Shown here piece after piece: positions 59,673-64,000 of a DNA stretch of 64,000 nucleotides. Location of the stretch: NCBI GenBank assembly GCA_022495005.1, contig JAGYXB010001403.1, forward strand, positions 455,062 through 519,061, in the 5' to 3' direction. The DNA is from Rhyacophila brunnea (Eukaryota; Arthropoda; Insecta; Trichoptera; Rhyacophilidae). Below the pieces are notes generated by a model. That model did not search any database. It was given only the letters and a program-made list of their open reading frames with translations, and was not told where the DNA came from. A program made the position numbers and the translations under genes. The first letter of the stretch is position 1. Each line of letters opens with the position of its first letter.

Positions 59673-60374
59673 TATTACAATTAATATAATATATTTTTCG
59701 TATACTTATCTTAAATAGATAAGATATTTATAAATTATTCATAGTGCTTCCGATAAATTAAAAGTGTATTTCATTTTGAATCTGTTAAGTAATAGGTTTT
59801 TAATAATCTTGTGAATCCTTCCGCGCTGGAAATAGTTTAGGTAACTAATGGTAATTAATTGCCTTTGCTATCTTTATACTAGTCTCAAACTAATAAATAA
59901 CATACTAATATTTGTGTAGTTCTCCAAAAAATATAACCCTCTTTAATTAACAGCAAATGTGTAATGTAAATGATAGGAATCATTTGGTGAAATGCAGTCG
60001 ACGAGGTACGTAACGTAGCACTACGAATCACAACATACACTTCCGGTACAGACTTCAGCTCTACGCCGCTACGAGCTTATATGAAAGCTCTCCTACGGAA
60101 AGTGGCACTCGGAAATAATGTGCAATGCATTTTTTTCTGTTTACAGTGAGTATTGACAGATACTCTTCTTGAAAATACATTAGACAACTGCTAATATTTT
60201 TCTATCCTTTCTACCTTTCTCACAGCGGTTCTATATTCAACAATATCTCAATTTAGTGTGATATTATTAGAAATCTTTTTTTATACAAATATAAAACCAT
60301 AATATTTTACTACTGGGTATTTTATTCGCATAATCTAAACAATTTCGTGGTGTTTGGTCTGATAGAATGTTGGA
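59673..60374. other. Unassigned stretch
   Basis: A slightly GC-richer patch lies at 59995-60110. No gene or repeat partner was found. Confidence 0.35.
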
Positions 60375-60500
60375 GAAGGTGAAGAAGAACTCCCTCCAGA
60401 TGGACGAACCAAATCAAAAATTTTAGTGACAAAAGCCTTACGTGTCGCTGAATGACAAGAGCTATGGAGCTAAGCCATGGAAAAGGCTGTCAAACGGCCA
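60375..60500 (+). pseudogene. Possible non-LTR endonuclease-reverse transcriptase C-terminal scrap
   Basis: In one frame the sequence reads 'PSRWTNQIKNFSDKSLTCR', a stop, then 'MTRAMEL'. PxRWxDQI followed by a short spacer and a basic stretch is common at the C-terminus of arthropod endonuclease-reverse transcriptases. It differs from the RTE family elsewhere in the window. With only about 40 residues and a stop, the assignment is tentative. Confidence 0.35.
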
Positions 60501-60894
60501 AATCATCAATCCTTTGTCACAAGATAGTGACGAAGAAAAAATACACGATTCAAATATTTTTTTCAGAGTTTGCAAAACACATCACTGAAAATTACCATAA
60601 ATTTCTTGCAAAATACTCGTACAAAAAAAAATGCTTAGAATAAAATTCTAAACAGAAATAACTCAGTAATTAACAATATTTAAACACTAATTGCTTCCCG
60701 GTCTTCACTATTTTTTCCCATTCAAAATTTCTCTTAATTTTATAACTTGGATTTTTACCACATACCTACCCATTTTACTCCTACCTACTCATATTTTACT
60801 TATGAGCGAAACACATGTCGTGAATAAATCAATCTATAATATGAGGTGATTATCAAGTGATAATGTAATTTTATTAACTATCTATATTATTTTT

Positions 60895-61450
60895 TATTTA
60901 ACTATTTTTTTTACTCAACGAATAATTCATAAGATTTAAGAATGTAACATAATAATAACTATTGATTACATAATTTTGAAAACACTTCTGAGAAAATATT
61001 TTATAACCAATAGAAAAATGTTACGTATGTTCAATAATTAGAATGTTACATTCTTCAATCTTGTGAATTATTCGTTGAATAAAAAAAATAGCTACCTATT
61101 TAAAAAATATTAGCAAGTTCAAGTAAGTTACAACAAAAAAATCTTGGAGTAATCCGTGACGTCGGTTAGTAATTAAAGTAATACCTACTTTGATTTAAAA
61201 ATACATACGCCGATCGCCAATAGTACCTAACTCCAATTATTTGGAAAGCGCTTCAGATAGTATTATGAGCCATCGGTTAAAATTTGTCGTAATTAAGTAT
61301 TACGCCTATATAACATAGTGGGCGCTAAACCCGAGAGATGCAGGTTCGATTCCTGCTGGGTGTCTTACTTTTTTCAAAAAAAGATTTTTTTCTATTGTTT
61401 ATAATATATTTTGTGTTTCCAAATTATGAATGTTCAATTATTTTTTATAT
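60895..61450 (+). repeat. Family B copy, best plus-strand example
   Basis: The inverted termini near 60905-60950 ('caacgaataattcataag') and 61045-61090 ('cttgtgaattattcgttg') enclose a short spacer. The body ('tgacgtcggttagtaatta', 'ggaaagcgcttcag') follows, then a tRNA-like module at about 61301-61364 with 'tagtgggcgctaaacccg' and the canonical B box 'ggttcgattcc'. After it comes 'cttttttcaaaaaaagattt', a T-rich run that could terminate Pol III. The 'ctattg.ttataatatattt' segment after the module repeats the inverted one seen near 61000. Confidence 0.7.
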
Positions 61451-61784
61451 ATTTTAATAACTTAGTCAGCATTTACTTGGTAGAATTCCATTTTACAAAA
61501 TGATAATGTAAATTGAAATTATATTAAATTCTACAAGTTATTTTTAAGTCGATACTAATTTCGGTTGTCACACCATTATCAAGGCTACAAAGGTAAATGA
61601 CTTGTCTACGCTTAAGCACCTCTCCCTCACCCTGGAACCATTCAAGAATAATACTTACTTGGACACCGTATTATTTTAAAATTGTTAATTTACTTTGTAC
61701 ATGTTATTTAGTAATGTTTCCGTGAATCATTAGTGTGCATTAATATTATAAGATAATAGTACAATAATTGCCTCATATTAGGTA

Positions 61785-62442
61785 CAGGAAAATTATTCTC
61801 TGACTTTCTCATTTTGTTCATTTCCTGTTCGGACCCTGCGATTATCTGTATTAATGGCACCCAACTCGACCAAGTCAGCAGCTACGTCTATCTCGGACAG
61901 CGGGTGCCTATAAATAGACGGAAGCATGCACGATGAAATTGCTCGAAGAACAAAGCTGGGATGGAGTGCTTTCGGACGTCTGAATAGTATCTTCAAGAGT
62001 GACCTACCATTATGTCTTAACCGTAGGGTGTTCAACCAATGTGTGCTACCCTCAACACGAGATATGTCCAAAGGCTAAGAGTCGCACAGCCAGGCATGGA
62101 GAGGTAGGTATATGTTGGGCATCACGCGAAAGGACCGTAAGAGACACGAATCGGTTAGGAAGCAGACAGGAGTACGCGATGTAATAGACGTTGCCAAACA
62201 GCTGAAATGGAGATGGGCGGGGCACATTGCTCGCCGAAAGGACGGCCGCTGGACAAATGCCGTCATCCAGTGGTACCCAAGGGGCACGAAACGGCCACAG
62301 GGTCGCCCTAAAAGCCGCTGGATAGACGAACTGGCTTCGGCGGAAATACGTGGCAGCAAATGACACAGGACCGAGAGAGTTGGAGGAAGCTTGGGTAGGC
62401 CTTTATCCAGCAGTGGATTGACCCGGCTGATGATGATGATAT
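61785..62442 (+). pseudogene. RTE-like LINE, longest copy, broken reading frame
   Basis: About 650 bp of the 3' part of an RTE ORF on the plus strand. Readable pieces are 'QVSSYVYLGQR' near 61870 (the conserved YVYLGQ motif), a frame-shifted AFGRL region, 'MLGITRKDRKRHESVRKQTG' from 62112, 'LKWRWAGHIARRKDGRW' and 'GRPKSRWIDEL' near 62325. A shift near 62335 then loses the frame that sister copy 57452-57883 keeps open. The tail ends 'cagtggattgacccggctga' followed by 'tgatgatgat'. Insertions such as the extra bases at 62100-62112 show decay. Catalytic domains are absent, so it is inactive. Confidence 0.8.
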
Positions 62443-63476
62443 TTTAATGATTATTCATGCATGTAAGATGTTCGGATATAAGTGTAACGATTACGAAAGT
62501 ATGTAAGAGGGTTGTTACTTCATAGGCTACCTTTATCGAACCCATCTACAACCCCTTTGCTGGCGAAGGCTTTCTCTTCAATTCCACGGCCGTTAAACGC
62601 CGACCGACCCGCTTTTGTAAATTATAGTTTTGATATTACACTTACATGATTGTCAAGTACAATGAAGTTCCTAATAATATATCTGCAGCCATTTTCCGCC
62701 AAACTTCAACGAGGATTTTGTACATTTTAGTTAGTTATATTATGCTACGTCTCGATCTTGACGAAAACGTAGTTTTCTAAGTGATATTAATATCAAATTT
62801 AATATACCTGTACATTCAAACTAGAATTATTAATAATATATTATAATATATTAACATCAGAGATATGTTCAAATCCCTACATAATATTATATCGACGTCC
62901 TGGTTCTATACAGAAATAACTCAAACTTTGAAGGTTTGAAGTTAATGATGCTATTAAAATTTAGAATGATTATTTATTTATAATTTAGTAAAATTATAAG
63001 TAAAATAACTCTAGAATGTGTCATAAAAATCAATCATTGAAGTGGCCTCGTGTGGAGTCTATTATTTCATCTATTTTCTTATAAAACTGTAAAATTCCAT
63101 TGAGTATTGCTAAATTATAAAACTAACCATCACAGTTCCTTCAAAAATCAAGGGTTTGTAATTGAATTTGTATAAGTAATTTAAATGCTATTTTTTACAC
63201 TAAGAGTTTTTGAGTTGTTTTTGTATTGAACAAGAGTGTTGATTTGTATTTAACCTTTCTGGTCACGTCGCATATTCCAATTTTTAAATAAATTATTTCT
63301 ACTTAATATTAAATTTGATGACAGAAGATTTGAAAACAAATAATCCATCATTATTATATATAATACCACCATTACGTGTGGAGTGAGCAAGCTAAATTTG
63401 ATTCCCAAATTAGTTATTAAATGGATATTAATATAATATGTGAGTATATAATAAAATATATATTAGTTAGATATAA
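62443..63476. other. Unassigned AT-rich stretch
   Basis: No supported feature. Confidence 0.35.
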
Positions 63477-63716
63477 CGCCCACGATGGCCGAGCGGCTTA
63501 AGCGTCTGCCCAAAATGTCGTGGGTCCCAGCTTCGAATCTTGGGTCTGGCAAATACACATTGTTTTTCAATTTATAATTGTAGTCAGAGTGTGGACCCAA
63601 TAGGTTGAGCAAGTGGCTAATATCCATTTCTCGCAAAAACAAAATCTGTTAATAAAAATATCCACCCTGTGGAGGCCCAGATGATCCTATTGGGATCGGA
63701 CATAGAAAGAAGAAGG
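63477..63716 (+). mobile_element. SINE A, full-length copy with 8-bp TSD
   Basis: The head reads 'gcccacgatggccgagcgg' with a canonical A box and 'gcttcgaatct' as a slightly mutated B box, resembling a class II (Leu/Ser-like) tRNA. The body runs through 'gttgagcaagtggctaatat', 'atttctcgcaaaaac', the 'ccaccctgtggaggc' hairpin-like motif and 'gatcggacat', then a short 'agaaagaagaagg' tail. The 8-bp site 'agatataa' lies at 63469-63476 and 63717-63724. This copy gives the best sense-strand view of the family. Confidence 0.85.
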
Positions 63717-64000
63717 AGATATAAATATTAGTGGCGTGCGGTTCATATTATATACCTGCTGTGGAATGTGGATGCAACGCATCCCTAAAAAAATCCGTGA
63801 ATATTATATAAAATATCCAAAGATAAAAAATAACAATAATTAATATAGTAGAAACAGTAGCAATGAGCAGATTATTATAATAAATGTTCTATTTTTATGT
63901 ATCTACCAATATAGATGTTAAAAGAAATAATATTTACCTTCTATAAATATTATACATAGCTGTTATGTTATTATGGAATGTTAATTTGTTTGATGAAAAA
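63717..64000. other. Unassigned window end
   Basis: AT-rich, no supported feature apart from the right-hand TSD of the SINE at its start. Confidence 0.35.

Overview
This 64 kb window reads as insect nuclear DNA. It is strongly AT-rich, no host gene can be followed, and most recognisable content is transposable-element debris: a Tc1/mariner-type D,D34D transposase, RTE-like and R1/I-like LINE tails, several hAT-like non-autonomous families, and tRNA-derived short repeats. The frequent GTACCTACC-type and AATATTAT-type words recall hemipteran (aphid-like) or lepidopteran genomes. That placement is an inference from word usage, not from a gene. I see no rRNA, CRISPR array, operon, bacterial or viral gene.

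Layout. 1-5.5 kb: a composite repeat (family B), a TA-flanked MITE, a hAT MITE holding a nested SINE, an RTE tail and a SINE. 5.5-9.8 kb: mostly unassigned AT-rich DNA with one diverged duplicated segment. 9.8-14.6 kb: a dense TE cluster comprising a 5'-truncated LINE with target-site duplication (TSD), a family B copy split by a hAT MITE, a second hAT-E MITE, a mariner broken by two frameshifts, an RTE tail and a SINE. 16-18.4 kb: an inverted-repeat element whose arms are built from 14-bp units, then hAT ends and dispersed repeat H. 20-25 kb: dispersed repeats I and J, a long-TIR MITE, two hAT MITEs with perfect 8-bp TSDs lying about 80 bp apart, and a family B copy. 26-30 kb: an inverted-repeat element, a family B copy between approximately 120-bp direct repeats, a tRNA-Lys-like pseudogene, and a hAT remnant. 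30-36.5 kb: mostly unassigned, with one GC-rich island at 33.8-34.1 kb that could be a promoter or 5' UTR. 36.5-39.5 kb: three SINE copies, dispersed repeat J, an RTE tail and a hAT element with a transposase C-terminal remnant. 39.5-53.5 kb: very AT-rich and nearly featureless apart from a 213-bp tandem array at 46.8-47.4 kb. 54-64 kb: dispersed repeats G, H and I (I interrupted by an inserted element), RTE tails, SINEs and more family B.

There are no gene systems to connect; the story is how the elements nest and copy one another. Elements with clean TSDs or paralogous empty sites give an order of events: SINE A inserted into hAT-E, hAT-F inserted into family B, and a 384-bp TIR element inserted into repeat I. 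The most unusual item is family B. It has inverted termini of about 50 bp, an internal tRNA-like module with Pol III-type A and B boxes, and terminal modules that recur as direct repeats. One terminal module has been amplified into a 213-bp tandem array. All calls are from reading the sequence; no alignment or database search was run.
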